Shown here one piece after another: positions 8,616-18,389 of a stretch of 64,000 bases of DNA. The notes beneath the pieces are model-generated. The model saw nothing but the letters and a program-made list of their open reading frames with translations. It made no database searches and was not told the origin of the DNA. The stretch is from an uncultured Bacteroidota bacterium. Its GTDB lineage: Bacteria > Bacteroidota > Bacteroidia > Flavobacteriales > Flavobacteriaceae. The stretch spans positions 20,419 to 84,418 of the forward strand of contig CABYFY010000007.1 of assembly GCA_902518355.1 (NCBI GenBank). Reading direction: 5' to 3'. The first letter of the stretch is position 1, and every line of letters begins with the position of its first letter. The position numbers and the translations under genes were made by a program.

Positions 8616-9475
8616 CGACTTTTAAAATATTTTAATAATTTTTTTTGATAATCATCCTGCGTATTACATTCAATTATTCCAGATCCTGACCTTTTAAAAT
8701 AATCCACAAACTCTCTCCTTTTGGAATTATAATATTCATGGTATTTCCTTCTGATTTTTTTTGAGCTGGTATTTACTGTAGTTCGTTTTCCGGTTTCATT
8801 ATCATTTATATCAATAACACCTAAATTTGGAATAATTTCTTCGGTTTTATCATATATTCTAATTCCTGTAACATCATGTCTAGAGGAAAATATTTTAAGA
8901 GAATTTGAATAATCTTGAGCAATAAAATCAGAGATAATAAAAGCGATAGATCTGTTTTTTAAAATATTGGAGACAAACTTTAAAGGAACATTAATATCAG
9001 TCTTTTTACTCTTCGATTTAAATTCTAGCAACTCTCTAATAATTCTTAAGACATGAGATTTTCCTTTTTTTGGGGGGATGTATAATTCAACATTATCAGA
9101 GAATAAAATTAATCCAACTTTATCGTTGTTTTTAGTTGCTGAAAATGCTAAAGTTGCCGCTAATTCGGTAACATATTCATTTTTAAAGGCTGTATTAGAT
9201 CCAAAAAAATTGGAGCCAGAAATATCAATAATTAACATCATTGTTAGCTCTCTCTCCTCCTCAAATACTTTTATAAATGTGTCGTTATATCTCGCTGTTA
9301 CATTCCAGTCTATTGCTCTGACATCATCTCCGAATTGGTATTGTCTTACTTCACTAAAAGCCATACCCCTTCCTTTGAATGTAGACTGGTACTCTCCACC
9401 AAAGATGTGGTCTGATAATCTTTTGGTTTTGATTTCAATTTTTCTGACTTTTTTTAGAAGATCTTTTGTTTCCAT
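8612..9475 (-). CDS. DUF58 domain protein, partner of MoxR
   Basis: A 287-residue cytoplasmic protein. It contains the DUF58 signature GRGMAFSEVRQYQFGDDVRAIDWNVTAR at about residues 36-63, followed by a VWA-like fold with DISGS at about 89-93. DUF58 proteins are encoded next to MoxR ATPases almost everywhere and probably act with them on the BatA/B complex. The gene starts 10 bp after moxR and overlaps the next gene by 4 bp. Confidence 0.9.
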   Translation of the reverse strand: METKDLLKKVRKIEIKTKRLSDHIFGGEYQSTFKGRGMAFSEVRQYQFGDDVRAIDWNVTARYNDTFIKVFEEERELTMMLIIDISGSNFFGSNTAFKNEYVTELAATLAFSATKNNDKVGLILFSDNVELYIPPKKGKSHVLRIIRELLEFKSKSKKTDINVPLKFVSNILKNRSIAFIISDFIAQDYSNSLKIFSSRHDVTGIRIYDKTEEIIPNLGVIDINDNETGKRTTVNTSSKKIRRKYHEYYNSKRREFVDYFKRSGSGIIECNTQDDYQKKLLKYFKSR

Positions 9476-9485
9476 TGTTAAGAGT

Positions 9486-10481
9486 TTATGGAACAGCTAT
9501 TTCATTTACAATTTTTGTGATAATATCAATAGATGACATATTTTCTGCTTCGGCTTCATAAGAAATTCCAATTCTGTGTTGTAAAACATCAAACACCACT
9601 GCTCTTACATCATCAGGAATTACAAATCCTCGTCTATTTATGAACGCGTAACATTTTGCAGCTAAGGCAAGGTTAATACTTCCTCTTGGGGAAGCACCAA
9701 AAGATATTAGCGGTTTTAATTTTGATAAATTATATTTTTCTGGAAATCTAGTGGCAAAAATAATATCAAGTATATATGACTCAATTTTTTCATCCATATA
9801 AACTTCTCTCACAACTTTTTGCGCAGTCATAATCTTTTTAAGTGTCACTACGGGTTTTACCTTGCTTGCAGTATTTTCTAAATTTGCTCGCATTATTAAT
9901 TTTTCATCATCTAATTCAGGATAGGTAATAACTGTTTTTAACATAAATCTATCTACCTGAGCCTCCGGAAGTGGATATGTTCCTTCTTGGTCAATTGGAT
10001 TTTGAGTAGCCATCACTAGAAACGGCTCCTCCAACTTAAATGTTTCTTCACCAATTGTAACTTGTTTTTCTTGCATTGCTTCTAGCAAAGCCGATTGCAC
10101 TTTTGCAGGTGCTCTATTTATTTCGTCTGCTAAAACAAAATTTGCAAAAACAGGACCTTTCTTAACAGAGAATTTTGACTGTTTCACATTATAAAGTTGT
10201 GTCCCGACTACATCAGCAGGTAAAAGATCAGGTGTGAATTGAATTCTACTGAAACTACCACTTATCGCCTTTGATAAAGTATTGATGGCAAGGGTTTTTG
10301 CTAAACCAGGGACACCTTCAAGTAATATGTGGCCTTTTGCAAGAAGACCTATTAAAAGTTTATCCACCATATTCTTTTGACCAACAATTACTTTATTCAT
10401 CTCTGATCTCAACAAATCAATGAAAGCACTTTCTTTTTCTATTTTTTCATTAATTTTCTTTATATCAACTTTGTTTTCCAT
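9486..10481 (-). CDS. MoxR-family AAA+ ATPase, first gene of the Bat operon
   Basis: A 331-residue cytoplasmic ATPase. Walker A is GVPGLAKT (56-63), Walker B is VLADE (116-120) followed by INRAPAKVQSALLEAMQE, and the sensor and arginine-finger regions QNPIDQEGTYPLPEAQVDRF and SFGASPRGSINL are all present. MoxR ATPases act as chaperones that activate or assemble protein complexes; here the likely clients are the VWA proteins encoded downstream. It is the promoter-proximal gene, with a 9-bp inverted repeat about 75 bp upstream of its start. Confidence 0.95.
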   Translation of the reverse strand: MENKVDIKKINEKIEKESAFIDLLRSEMNKVIVGQKNMVDKLLIGLLAKGHILLEGVPGLAKTLAINTLSKAISGSFSRIQFTPDLLPADVVGTQLYNVKQSKFSVKKGPVFANFVLADEINRAPAKVQSALLEAMQEKQVTIGEETFKLEEPFLVMATQNPIDQEGTYPLPEAQVDRFMLKTVITYPELDDEKLIMRANLENTASKVKPVVTLKKIMTAQKVVREVYMDEKIESYILDIIFATRFPEKYNLSKLKPLISFGASPRGSINLALAAKCYAFINRRGFVIPDDVRAVVFDVLQHRIGISYEAEAENMSSIDIITKIVNEIAVP

Positions 10482-10555
10482 GACTAAAAATTATTATAAC
10501 TTTAAAATTGGTTTTGCAAATTGGTAAATCATTATAAATATCTCTGTTAACATTA

Positions 10556-10579
10556 GGTTAAAAAAGACCATTTTTAACC
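10556..10579. promoter_or_regulatory. 9-bp inverted repeat between moxR and the divergent SDR gene
   Basis: GGTTAAAAA and TTTTTAACC are exact reverse complements with a 6-bp spacer (agacca). The site is in the 134-bp region that must contain both the Bat operon promoter and the SDR promoter, 36 bp upstream of the SDR TTG start. Symmetry and position suit a binding site for a dimeric regulator. A bidirectional terminator role is unlikely because both neighbours are transcribed away from it. Confidence 0.4.
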
Positions 10580-10615
10580 AAATATTAACATTTTGAATAA
10601 CTTAAAATTTAAGAC

Positions 10616-11365
10616 TTGAAAACTATACTTATTACCGGAGCAACAAGCGGAATTGGATTAGCAGCTGCTAAAAAATTAGCAAATAAAAAAAATCAACTGA
10701 TTTTATGTGGTAGAAGACAACGTAAATTAGATGAAATATCTGATGAACTTTCAAAATCTACAAACGTATTATCACTTAGCTTTGATGTTTCAAATAAAAA
10801 TGAAGTAAGTAAACTTTTAAGTAATCTTCCAAAGGAGTTTTGCTCTATTGATATTCTTGTAAATAATGCAGGAAATGCTCATGGGCTTGATACAATTCAA
10901 GATGGTTCGCTTGATGATTGGGATAACATGATTGATAGTAATGTGAAAGGTTTGCTTTATGTTTCTCGTGTTATCATGCCAAAAATGATTGAACAAAAGA
11001 ATGGGCATATAATTAATATAGGCTCTTTAGCAGGTAGGGAAGTTTATGAAAAGGGCAATATTTACTGCGCAACAAAACATGCGGTTAATGCTATTTCAAA
11101 AGCTATGAGAATTGATTTAAATAAAACAGGGATTAAAGTATCTGAAATTAATCCAGGACTTGTAGAAACCGACTTTTCAAATGTACGTTTCAAGGGAGAT
11201 AGTAATCTGGCAGAAAAGGTTTATCAAGGTTATAAAGCTTTACAAGCAAATGATATTGCTGATATTGTCGAATTTGTCATAAATAGACCAAGTCATGTCA
11301 ACATTGCAGATATTTTGGTACTTCCTCAAGCACAAGCAACAAGCTCAATTATATATAAGAAATAA
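10616..11365 (+). CDS. Short-chain dehydrogenase/reductase, YdfG-like
   Basis: A 249-residue classical SDR. The cofactor motif TGATSGIG is at 7-14, NNAG at 83-86, and the catalytic Ser137, Tyr150 and Lys154 (YCATKHA) are in place. Arg residues after beta-2 (CGRRQRK) favour NADP. Overall it resembles YdfG, an NADP-dependent dehydrogenase of 3-hydroxy acids such as serine and 3-hydroxypropionate. The start is TTG; no in-frame ATG exists upstream and this start places the Rossmann motif at the usual distance. The actual substrate is not known. Confidence 0.88.
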   Translation: MKTILITGATSGIGLAAAKKLANKKNQLILCGRRQRKLDEISDELSKSTNVLSLSFDVSNKNEVSKLLSNLPKEFCSIDILVNNAGNAHGLDTIQDGSLDDWDNMIDSNVKGLLYVSRVIMPKMIEQKNGHIINIGSLAGREVYEKGNIYCATKHAVNAISKAMRIDLNKTGIKVSEINPGLVETDFSNVRFKGDSNLAEKVYQGYKALQANDIADIVEFVINRPSHVNIADILVLPQAQATSSIIYKK

Positions 11366-11415
11366 CATTTAAAAAAAAATTTATATTAATTTTAAATTAT
11401 TATTAATTCTTGACT

Positions 11416-13164
11416 ATGAGAATATTATTGATTTTTTTGTTGATTTTTTCATTTTCCTGTTCTGAAGATTCAGTGACCAATGATTCTGATAATAATGGGG
11501 GAAATACAGGAGATAATAATAACAATAATAATTCAGGCCCAAGCGGAAATGTATTTACATTTGGTAATTTAGATGTTCTTGGACAATGGGACTTTGACCA
11601 AAATAGAGGTCAAATAAATAATTTTAGTGGACCAAGAAAAAGAGACATTAATATAAATATAGCTCAACGAGATTATGATGATTCTCTGGATGTTGGAATT
11701 CTTAATTTATACCCTCCACTAAGCGGAATACTGGGTTCAAATGAAATAATCACATGTTATATCGGAAATTATGGCTATCTTCCAATATTTGAAGACTTCC
11801 AGGTCTCGTATAAAATTGCATATGAAGATGGTGAGTTTGGAGAAGAAGTATTTGAAACCTTCACAATTACAGATTCATTAGCACCTGTTGACTATACGAC
11901 TTTTAGTTTTTCGACAACAGCGGATCTTTCTCAATTTGGATCTTACACGATAGAGGCAAGTACACATATGCCTGACGATATGGATGCTGAAACTGATACA
12001 TTTACAAGAGTCGTAGAATCTTTAGAATTTACAGATGTATGTAACTTGCATTCTTTGATTCTAAACGAGAACAATACTTTCAATCTCTATACAACTAACG
12101 AAGAGGGTGTTAGCAATTATGTTATTTTAGGTTATTATGAGATAAATGAAGAAAATAACATGATTATATTATCTGTATCTGAATCTAGTGGTTCAATCAC
12201 AGAAATCGGTGAAATATACGACGTTGAAATTGATGAAAATGGATTAATTACAGGAACTATAAATATTGAAGGGTTATGTGTTCAACTTGTTGAGGGTTAT
12301 GAGGAAGAGAATTATTACACTGGTTTAACATACATACCAGACGAAAATTTAGAAGCTTACCTAATAGAAATTGGGATTGATAATGTATTGGATGGTTATA
12401 TTTTTACAAATAGTGCTGAACAAGTTACTTCAATTGGTATTGAAGCTACAGATAATTGGGTACAAGGTGGTTCAATCGATTTTTGGGATTTTGAAAACAG
12501 ATTTACTAATCGATTAACCAGCTTGGCAGGAATCGAAGCTCTTCCATCATTACAGCATATAAATTTAAGAGGTCAGAACTTAGACAGTATTAATATTAGT
12601 CAAAATACAGGATTAAGAAATTTCTATGCGAATTTTAACACATTTAACAAAATCGATACTAGTAATAATACACTTTTAGAGATTATTTCGATTGACAGTA
12701 ATGAAGTAAATCCCGAACTGGATTTTTCAAATAATAATAACCTAAAGAGTCTTTCTATACCAATGTGTTATATTGACGGATATATAGGTGAAGGAGGTTT
12801 TTTAGATATTTCAAACCTTACTCAACTAGAATTTCTAGATCTTTACGATAATAATTTGACCTCAGTTGATATTAGTAATAATCCAAATTTAAATGAAATT
12901 CGCTTAAACTTTACATATAATATCACGACCATGGACTTTAGTAATAATTTGCTTTTAGAAAAAATTTTATTAAATCAAAGTAATCTTCAAGGGACATTAG
13001 ATGTATCAATGTGTGAAAATCTTACAGAACTTAACGTTGCTCAAAATCCTGGTTTATCTTGTATAAAGGTTAGTGCATTTCAGCTAGATGCAATCAACAA
13101 TAATGACCCAAATTTCAATTGGGAATTTGATAGTGGAGTTACTTTATCTTTGGATTGTAATTAA
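11416..13164 (+). CDS. Surface lipoprotein with leucine-rich-repeat-like C-terminal half
   Basis: I chose the ATG at 11416 rather than the TTG at 11410, because it gives a clean lipoprotein signal MRILLIFLLIFSFSC with SEDS after the cysteine. A low-complexity DNNGGNTGDNNNNNN linker follows. Residues about 45-290 are beta-rich and unrecognised. Residues about 305-575 contain irregular LRR-like units typical of Bacteroidetes (LTQLEFLDLYDNNLTSVDISNNPNLNEI). It is probably an outer-membrane-anchored binding protein. Its stop shares a TTAA with the convergent ALDH gene. Confidence 0.75.
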   Translation: MRILLIFLLIFSFSCSEDSVTNDSDNNGGNTGDNNNNNNSGPSGNVFTFGNLDVLGQWDFDQNRGQINNFSGPRKRDININIAQRDYDDSLDVGILNLYPPLSGILGSNEIITCYIGNYGYLPIFEDFQVSYKIAYEDGEFGEEVFETFTITDSLAPVDYTTFSFSTTADLSQFGSYTIEASTHMPDDMDAETDTFTRVVESLEFTDVCNLHSLILNENNTFNLYTTNEEGVSNYVILGYYEINEENNMIILSVSESSGSITEIGEIYDVEIDENGLITGTINIEGLCVQLVEGYEEENYYTGLTYIPDENLEAYLIEIGIDNVLDGYIFTNSAEQVTSIGIEATDNWVQGGSIDFWDFENRFTNRLTSLAGIEALPSLQHINLRGQNLDSINISQNTGLRNFYANFNTFNKIDTSNNTLLEIISIDSNEVNPELDFSNNNNLKSLSIPMCYIDGYIGEGGFLDISNLTQLEFLDLYDNNLTSVDISNNPNLNEIRLNFTYNITTMDFSNNLLLEKILLNQSNLQGTLDVSMCENLTELNVAQNPGLSCIKVSAFQLDAINNNDPNFNWEFDSGVTLSLDCN

Positions 13165-14693
13165 AGATCAAATTTAATTCCCTGAGCTAGTGGAAGATTA
13201 TCTGTATAATTGATTGTATTTGTTTGTCTTCTCATATAGATTTTCCAAGCATCTGACCCTGATTCTCTTCCACCACCAGTGTCTTTTTCGCCACCAAATG
13301 CACCACCAATTTCGGCACCAGAAGTACCTATATTCACATTAGCTATTCCACAATCAGAACCTGCAGCAGACAAGAATCTTTCAGCTTCCTTTAAATTATT
13401 TGTCATAATTGCTGAAGACAATCCTTGTGTAACATTATTTTGAATTTCAATTGCATTAGTTACCGGTCCAGAATATTTAAGTAAATATAAGATTGGAGCA
13501 AAGGTTTCTTCTTGAACAATGTGAAAATCAGGTTTTGCCTCAGCTATAGCAGGTTTCACATAACAACCGCTTTCATATCCTTCACCTTCCAAAACACCAC
13601 CTTCAACAATTATATTTCCACCTTCCTCAACTACTTTTTCCAAAGCTTTAGTGTACATGTCCACAGCTAATTTATCGATGACAGGTCCGACATGATTTGA
13701 TTGATCAAGGGGATTTCCAATTTTAATCTGCTTGTAAGCATTTACAATTGCATCACGAACTTCATTATATATATCATCATGTATAATTAACCTCCTAGTT
13801 GAAGTACATCTCTGACCTGCGGTTCCAACTGCTCCAAAAACTGCACCCATTACAGTCATCTTAACATCAGCATCAGGGGTAACAATAATAGCATTATTGC
13901 CACCAAGCTCTAATAATGATTTCCCTAATCTAGACCCTACTTCACTTGCAACAATTTTTCCCATTCTAGTTGAACCTGTTGCAGAAATAAGAGGAATTCT
14001 CTTGTCTTTTGTCATGTATTCGCCAACTTTATAATCTCCGTTTATTAAACAAGAAATTCCTTCCGGTAAATCATTTTCTTTTAATATTTCAGCAATAATC
14101 TTTTGGCATGCAACTGAGCAAAGTGGTGTTTTTTCACTTGGTTTCCAAACACATACATCACCACATATCCAAGCTAAAGCTGTATTCCATGACCACACGG
14201 CAACTGGAAAATTAAATGCTGAAATAATTCCAACAATTCCAAGTGGATGATATTGCTCATACATTCTATGTCCAGGTCTTTCACTGTGCATAGTTAAACC
14301 ATGTAACTGTCTCGAAAGACCAACAGCAAAATCACAAATATCAATCATCTCTTGAACCTCTCCTAAGCCCTCTTGAAAACTTTTTCCCATTTCATAGGAA
14401 ACCAAAACGCCTAATGGTTCTTTTAAGTCTCTTAGTTTATTTCCAAACTGTCTTACGATTTCACCTCTTTGAGGTGCAGGGACTGTTCTCCAAAATTTAA
14501 AGGCAGACTGAGCGCTTTCGATTACCTTATTGTAATCTTCAAAAGTTGTCGTTGAAACAGTTCCAATCTCTTTTCCATCAACCGGGGAATAACTGCTAAT
14601 CTTTTCTCCATCACTGAAATAATTACTTCCAGTTGATGTTCCGATATTATGATTTGATAGTCCTAATTCCTTAAGTGAGTTTTCGATATTCAT
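13161..14693 (-). CDS. amaB: Aldehyde dehydrogenase of the ALDH7 (antiquitin) type
   Basis: A 510-residue NAD-dependent aldehyde dehydrogenase. The catalytic Cys296 is in GTAGQRCTSTRR and the general base Glu262 in LLELGGNNA. The sequence FNFPVAVWSWNTALAWICGD and the ending typical of antiquitin place it with ALDH7, which oxidises L-2-aminoadipate 6-semialdehyde (piperideine-6-carboxylate) in lysine breakdown. The product is inferred from the family; no other lysine-degradation gene is adjacent. It is monocistronic, divergent from the isoaspartyl peptidase with a 51-bp gap. Confidence 0.88.
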   Translation of the reverse strand: MNIENSLKELGLSNHNIGTSTGSNYFSDGEKISSYSPVDGKEIGTVSTTTFEDYNKVIESAQSAFKFWRTVPAPQRGEIVRQFGNKLRDLKEPLGVLVSYEMGKSFQEGLGEVQEMIDICDFAVGLSRQLHGLTMHSERPGHRMYEQYHPLGIVGIISAFNFPVAVWSWNTALAWICGDVCVWKPSEKTPLCSVACQKIIAEILKENDLPEGISCLINGDYKVGEYMTKDKRIPLISATGSTRMGKIVASEVGSRLGKSLLELGGNNAIIVTPDADVKMTVMGAVFGAVGTAGQRCTSTRRLIIHDDIYNEVRDAIVNAYKQIKIGNPLDQSNHVGPVIDKLAVDMYTKALEKVVEEGGNIIVEGGVLEGEGYESGCYVKPAIAEAKPDFHIVQEETFAPILYLLKYSGPVTNAIEIQNNVTQGLSSAIMTNNLKEAERFLSAAGSDCGIANVNIGTSGAEIGGAFGGEKDTGGGRESGSDAWKIYMRRQTNTINYTDNLPLAQGIKFDL

Positions 14694-14744
14694 GATAAAT
14701 TATTTAACTTGACGAAGATAAGGATTTATTAATATTTATGGTTT

Positions 14745-15698
14745 ATGAAAAAATATTTGTGTCTTCTAATTATTATACTTTTTAGCTGCAATAATCATGA
14801 TGAAAACAAGATTGCAATTGTCATTCATGGAGGTGCAGGAATTATACTTAAAGAAAATATTTCCAAATCAAAAGAAGATTCAATTATTAATAAACTTGAT
14901 GAAGCTATTTCAAAGGGATGGGAGTTATTAAAAAAGGGGCAATCTAGCGAAATGGCTGTCATTGAAACAATTAAAATATTAGAGGACTCTCCTTTATTTA
15001 ACGCTGGTAAAGGAAGTGTATTTAATAATGAAGGAAAAGTTGAAAATGATGCATCCATAATGAAGGGTAATGATCTTAATGCTGGGGCATCATCCGGAAC
15101 TTCAAATGTTAAAAATCCGATAACTCTTGCAGCCAATATTATGAATCATTCAGAACATGTTTTTCTTTCGGGTAAAGGGGCAGAAAACTTTGCAAAAAAC
15201 AGAAATCTTGAGATTGTCGACAATGAATATTTTCACACGAAATTTAGATACAATCAACTCTTGAATAAAAAAGGTGATGATAAATATGGAACTGTTGGTT
15301 GCGTAGCAATTGATGTTAATGGTAATATTGTGGCAGGTACATCCACAGGTGGAATGACAAATAAAAAATGGGGTAGAATTGGCGACTCACCAATTATTGG
15401 TGCTGGAACTTATGCAAACAACAACACATGTGGTATTTCATCAACCGGATCTGGAGAATATTTTATAAGGACTGTTGCAGCGTATCAAGTTTCTTCATTA
15501 TTAGAAAATCACAATTATGATTTAAGGAAAGCGATGTACAAGGTAATTCATGAAAAAATTGCAGCAATTGGAGGTGATGGTGGAATGATAGGTATAGATA
15601 AAAACTCAGATATATCAATGGAATTTAATACTCCAGGCATGTATCGAGCGTATGTCAACAAATATGGGGAAAAAGAAATTTTCCTTTACGAGAAATAA
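14745..15698 (+). CDS. iaaA: Isoaspartyl peptidase/L-asparaginase, Ntn-hydrolase type
   Basis: A 317-residue threonine hydrolase. The autoproteolysis site is DKYGTVGCVAID with the nucleophile Thr183, and the substrate loop GTSTGGMTNKKWGRIGDSPIIGAGTYA is intact. Cleavage would give alpha and beta subunits that remove isoaspartyl residues or hydrolyse asparagine. The N-terminus MKKYLCLLIIILFSC looks like a lipoprotein signal, so the enzyme is probably exported, as in other Bacteroidetes. The stop is 2 bp from the convergent pyk stop. Confidence 0.9.
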   Translation: MKKYLCLLIIILFSCNNHDENKIAIVIHGGAGIILKENISKSKEDSIINKLDEAISKGWELLKKGQSSEMAVIETIKILEDSPLFNAGKGSVFNNEGKVENDASIMKGNDLNAGASSGTSNVKNPITLAANIMNHSEHVFLSGKGAENFAKNRNLEIVDNEYFHTKFRYNQLLNKKGDDKYGTVGCVAIDVNGNIVAGTSTGGMTNKKWGRIGDSPIIGAGTYANNNTCGISSTGSGEYFIRTVAAYQVSSLLENHNYDLRKAMYKVIHEKIAAIGGDGGMIGIDKNSDISMEFNTPGMYRAYVNKYGEKEIFLYEK

Positions 15699-15699
15699 G

Positions 15700-17136
15700 C
15701 TATTTAATTTCTGAAATTTTAAGGGTGTTCACCATACCACTTTCCTTAACTGGCATTGAAGCAAGGTTTATTACCATATCACCTTTTTTTGCAAATCCTT
15801 TTTTATTTACAATCTCGTTAATTTCTTGAATTGTTTTGTCGGTTGAAACTGATCTATTATAGTAGAAGGCTTTAACTCCCCATAATAAATTCAACCTACA
15901 AAGTATTCTTTTATTAGAAGTGAAAACGATAATATTTGAATGTGGTCTCCACGACGAAACTTGAAATGCTGTATAACCACTTTGAGTTAACGTTGTAATT
16001 GCTGCAATTTTAGTTTCATTTGCTATTTGTGCAGCATGATAACATATAAACTTAGTAGTATATCTATTTGTTTTAATCTTGGGAGGCGACTCAGGAACGG
16101 AAATCATATCGGAATATTCAACACTTGTAATAATCTTCGAAATCTGAGTTACTACTTCTGCTGGATATTTTCCAACTGAAGTTTCAGCAGATAGCATTAC
16201 AGCATCAGCACCATCCATGATTGAATTTGCTACATCATTCACCTCAGCTCTGCTCGGCTTGAGGCTGTCAATCATGCTTTCCATCATCTGTGTAGCGATG
16301 ATTACAGGTATCCTATGTTTCTTAGCGAGGTACACAATTCTTTTTTGCAATAGTGGTACTTCTTCAGACGGAATTTCAATTCCTAAATCTCCTCTAGCAA
16401 CCATTATTCCATCAGAATTTTGAATAATATCCTCTATATTTTTTATCGCCTCTGGCTTTTCTATTTTTGCTATGATAGGTATTTTTTCATCTGATTCTTT
16501 TTCGATAATTTTTCGAAGATTTATCATATCATTAGCATCTCTAACAAATGACAATGCAACCCAATCTAGCTCTTTGGAAATTGCATAAAGTAGGTCCTTC
16601 TTATCCTTTTTGGTTAAAGATGGGGTAGAGATCTTAGTATTTGGTAAGTTTACTCCTTTCTTAGAGGATAATTTTCCACCCTGAATATTTTTTAATTTTA
16701 CCTCATCCTTTTTATTAGTAGAGATAACTTCAAAAATCAATTTACCGTCATCGACTAAGACCTTATCTCCTTTCTTAACATCTTTAGCAAAATCTTTATA
16801 TGAAAGCGATGCTTTTTGTTTATTACCTATAATTTCTTTTTCTGTTGATAATTTAAACACATCTCCCTTTTTGAAAACCACACCATCCTCCATTTTTCCT
16901 ACTCTAATCTTTGGCCCCTGCAAATCTGCAAGAATAGCAACATTAGTATCTAACTCCTTATTTAAGGATCGAATAAGCTCAACATGTCTATCAACCTCTT
17001 CATATGTAGCATGGGAAAAATTAATTCTAAATACATTAACTCCAGCTTTAATTAATCTTGACAGCACGGTTTTATTAGCACATCCTGGACCTAGTGTTGC
17101 GACAATTTTAGTTTTTTTGAATTTTATATAACTCAT
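15700..17136 (-). CDS. pyk: Pyruvate kinase
   Basis: A 478-residue glycolytic enzyme converting phosphoenolpyruvate and ADP to pyruvate and ATP. Conserved elements are the N-terminal KIVATLGP, the nucleotide-site region RINFSHATYEE, the active-site IIAKIEKPEAIKN, the metal site MVARGDLGIEIP and IIATQMMESMI. A B domain and a C-terminal allosteric domain are present at normal length. It overlaps the upstream IPExxxVDY gene by 4 bp and is the last gene of the acpP-fabF-rnc block. Confidence 0.97.
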   Translation of the reverse strand: MSYIKFKKTKIVATLGPGCANKTVLSRLIKAGVNVFRINFSHATYEEVDRHVELIRSLNKELDTNVAILADLQGPKIRVGKMEDGVVFKKGDVFKLSTEKEIIGNKQKASLSYKDFAKDVKKGDKVLVDDGKLIFEVISTNKKDEVKLKNIQGGKLSSKKGVNLPNTKISTPSLTKKDKKDLLYAISKELDWVALSFVRDANDMINLRKIIEKESDEKIPIIAKIEKPEAIKNIEDIIQNSDGIMVARGDLGIEIPSEEVPLLQKRIVYLAKKHRIPVIIATQMMESMIDSLKPSRAEVNDVANSIMDGADAVMLSAETSVGKYPAEVVTQISKIITSVEYSDMISVPESPPKIKTNRYTTKFICYHAAQIANETKIAAITTLTQSGYTAFQVSSWRPHSNIIVFTSNKRILCRLNLLWGVKAFYYNRSVSTDKTIQEINEIVNKKGFAKKGDMVINLASMPVKESGMVNTLKISEIK

Positions 17137-17609
17137 GAGAAAATTAAATTTTCTTTGTTTTCTAATCTATTCTCAGAAACAAATGAAGTAATTACTCCAC
17201 TAATTTCTGAAATTTTTTTTAATACTTTGTCTACATAAGTCTTATTTGCAATATTTTCTATAATAAGAAAATAATCAACTGACTTTTGTTGGCTCAAAAG
17301 ATTCATTTCATTGGAAGCCGTGTTTTCCTGACCAAATAAACTTAAATCTTCTTCAAGATTTTTTTCTGAAACTAATGACTTGTTAGAAAAGAATATCCAC
17401 TTTAAATATTTTGTATCATCTAAATATTCATATTGCGAGTAGTTTGCATCTTGCTCTGCAAAATAGATATCATTGTTTTTCCTTTTTAAACCAATATTTA
17501 GTTTTTTATTTAAAAAAAATGCCAATCTAAATTCATCTAAGTCCGAATGAATTGCGATTAGATGATAATTTTCGGGAAATTGATTTAAGTTTAATTTATA
17601 CTTATTCAA
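17133..17609 (-). CDS. IPExxxVDY family protein
   Basis: A 158-residue cytoplasmic protein found between rnc and pyk in Bacteroidetes. The family pattern is visible: an N-terminal YHLIAIHSDLDEFRLAFFLNKKLNIGLKR and the central KSVDYFLIIEN. In this copy the naming motif has drifted: the VDY is kept but IPE reads LSQ. The function is unknown. It overlaps pyk by 4 bp, so it is translationally coupled to it. Confidence 0.8.
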   Translation of the reverse strand: MNKYKLNLNQFPENYHLIAIHSDLDEFRLAFFLNKKLNIGLKRKNNDIYFAEQDANYSQYEYLDDTKYLKWIFFSNKSLVSEKNLEEDLSLFGQENTASNEMNLLSQQKSVDYFLIIENIANKTYVDKVLKKISEISGVITSFVSENRLENKENLIFS

Positions 17610-17641
17610 AATATGAATTTCTCTGTAAAGATAAGCTTATT

Positions 17642-18388
17642 CTATGAATTTTGATTTTGATATTTTAAAATATCTTCTTGAAACATGAAAAATGCTCTTT
17701 TCGAAGCTTTTTCCTCCGCTTTTTTCTTTGATGTATCTCTTGCTTTCGCTATTAGTTTATCATCAATTGATAATTTAACTGAAAAGTGTTTTATTGTATC
17801 GTTTCCAGTATCTTCAAAAGTTTCGTAATTATACAGCTTTTTGTTTTTTTGGCACCACTCAATAAATAAACTCTTGTAACTAATGATTTTATTTTTAAGT
17901 CTCTCTAAATTAACATGAGGATAAATCACACGATCAAATATGAATTTCTTACAATGAGAGTATCCACGGTCAAGAAATATAGCTCCAATAAGTGCTTCGA
18001 AGAGATTGCCATGTATATCATCTCCATAGTTTTCTTCGGAAATATTTGAATCAATAAACTGTAACAGATTTAATTCTAAGCCAAGTTCATTTAAATGATT
18101 ACGGCTAACAATTTTTGATCTCATTTGAGTAAGATAACCCTCTGAACCAGTTGGGATATTTTTAAATAAATATGAAGAGATGATAGAGCTTAAAATAGAA
18201 TCGCCCAGAAACTCTAATCTCTCATAGTTAACAGCTACTCCATTTAAATCTTTTTTGTTTGATGAACGATGGGTAAAAGCTCTCTTATAATACTTAAGTG
18301 ATTTTGGGGTAAATTTTAAGAGATTTTTAATGGGTCGATAAAATGGGTCCTTTTTTAATTTTATTAATTCATAAAAATTAAAATTCAT
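17642..18388 (-). CDS. rnc: Ribonuclease III
   Basis: A 248-residue double-strand-specific endoribonuclease for rRNA and mRNA processing. The signature YERLEFLGDSILSSIIS, with catalytic Glu/Asp, and the second acidic cluster FEALIGAIFLDRGY are present, followed by a C-terminal double-stranded RNA-binding domain (about residues 170-235). I chose the ATG at 18388 (MNFNFYEL), one base after the fabF stop, not the ORF-track start at 18439, which adds an unlikely 17 residues inside fabF. Confidence 0.93.
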   Translation of the reverse strand: MNFNFYELIKLKKDPFYRPIKNLLKFTPKSLKYYKRAFTHRSSNKKDLNGVAVNYERLEFLGDSILSSIISSYLFKNIPTGSEGYLTQMRSKIVSRNHLNELGLELNLLQFIDSNISEENYGDDIHGNLFEALIGAIFLDRGYSHCKKFIFDRVIYPHVNLERLKNKIISYKSLFIEWCQKNKKLYNYETFEDTGNDTIKHFSVKLSIDDKLIAKARDTSKKKAEEKASKRAFFMFQEDILKYQNQNS

Positions 18389-18389
18389 A

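Noticed and set aside
9078-9536. 152-aa plus-strand ORF opposite DUF58
   Set aside because: It is antisense to conserved DUF58 and moxR sequence, with no family features.
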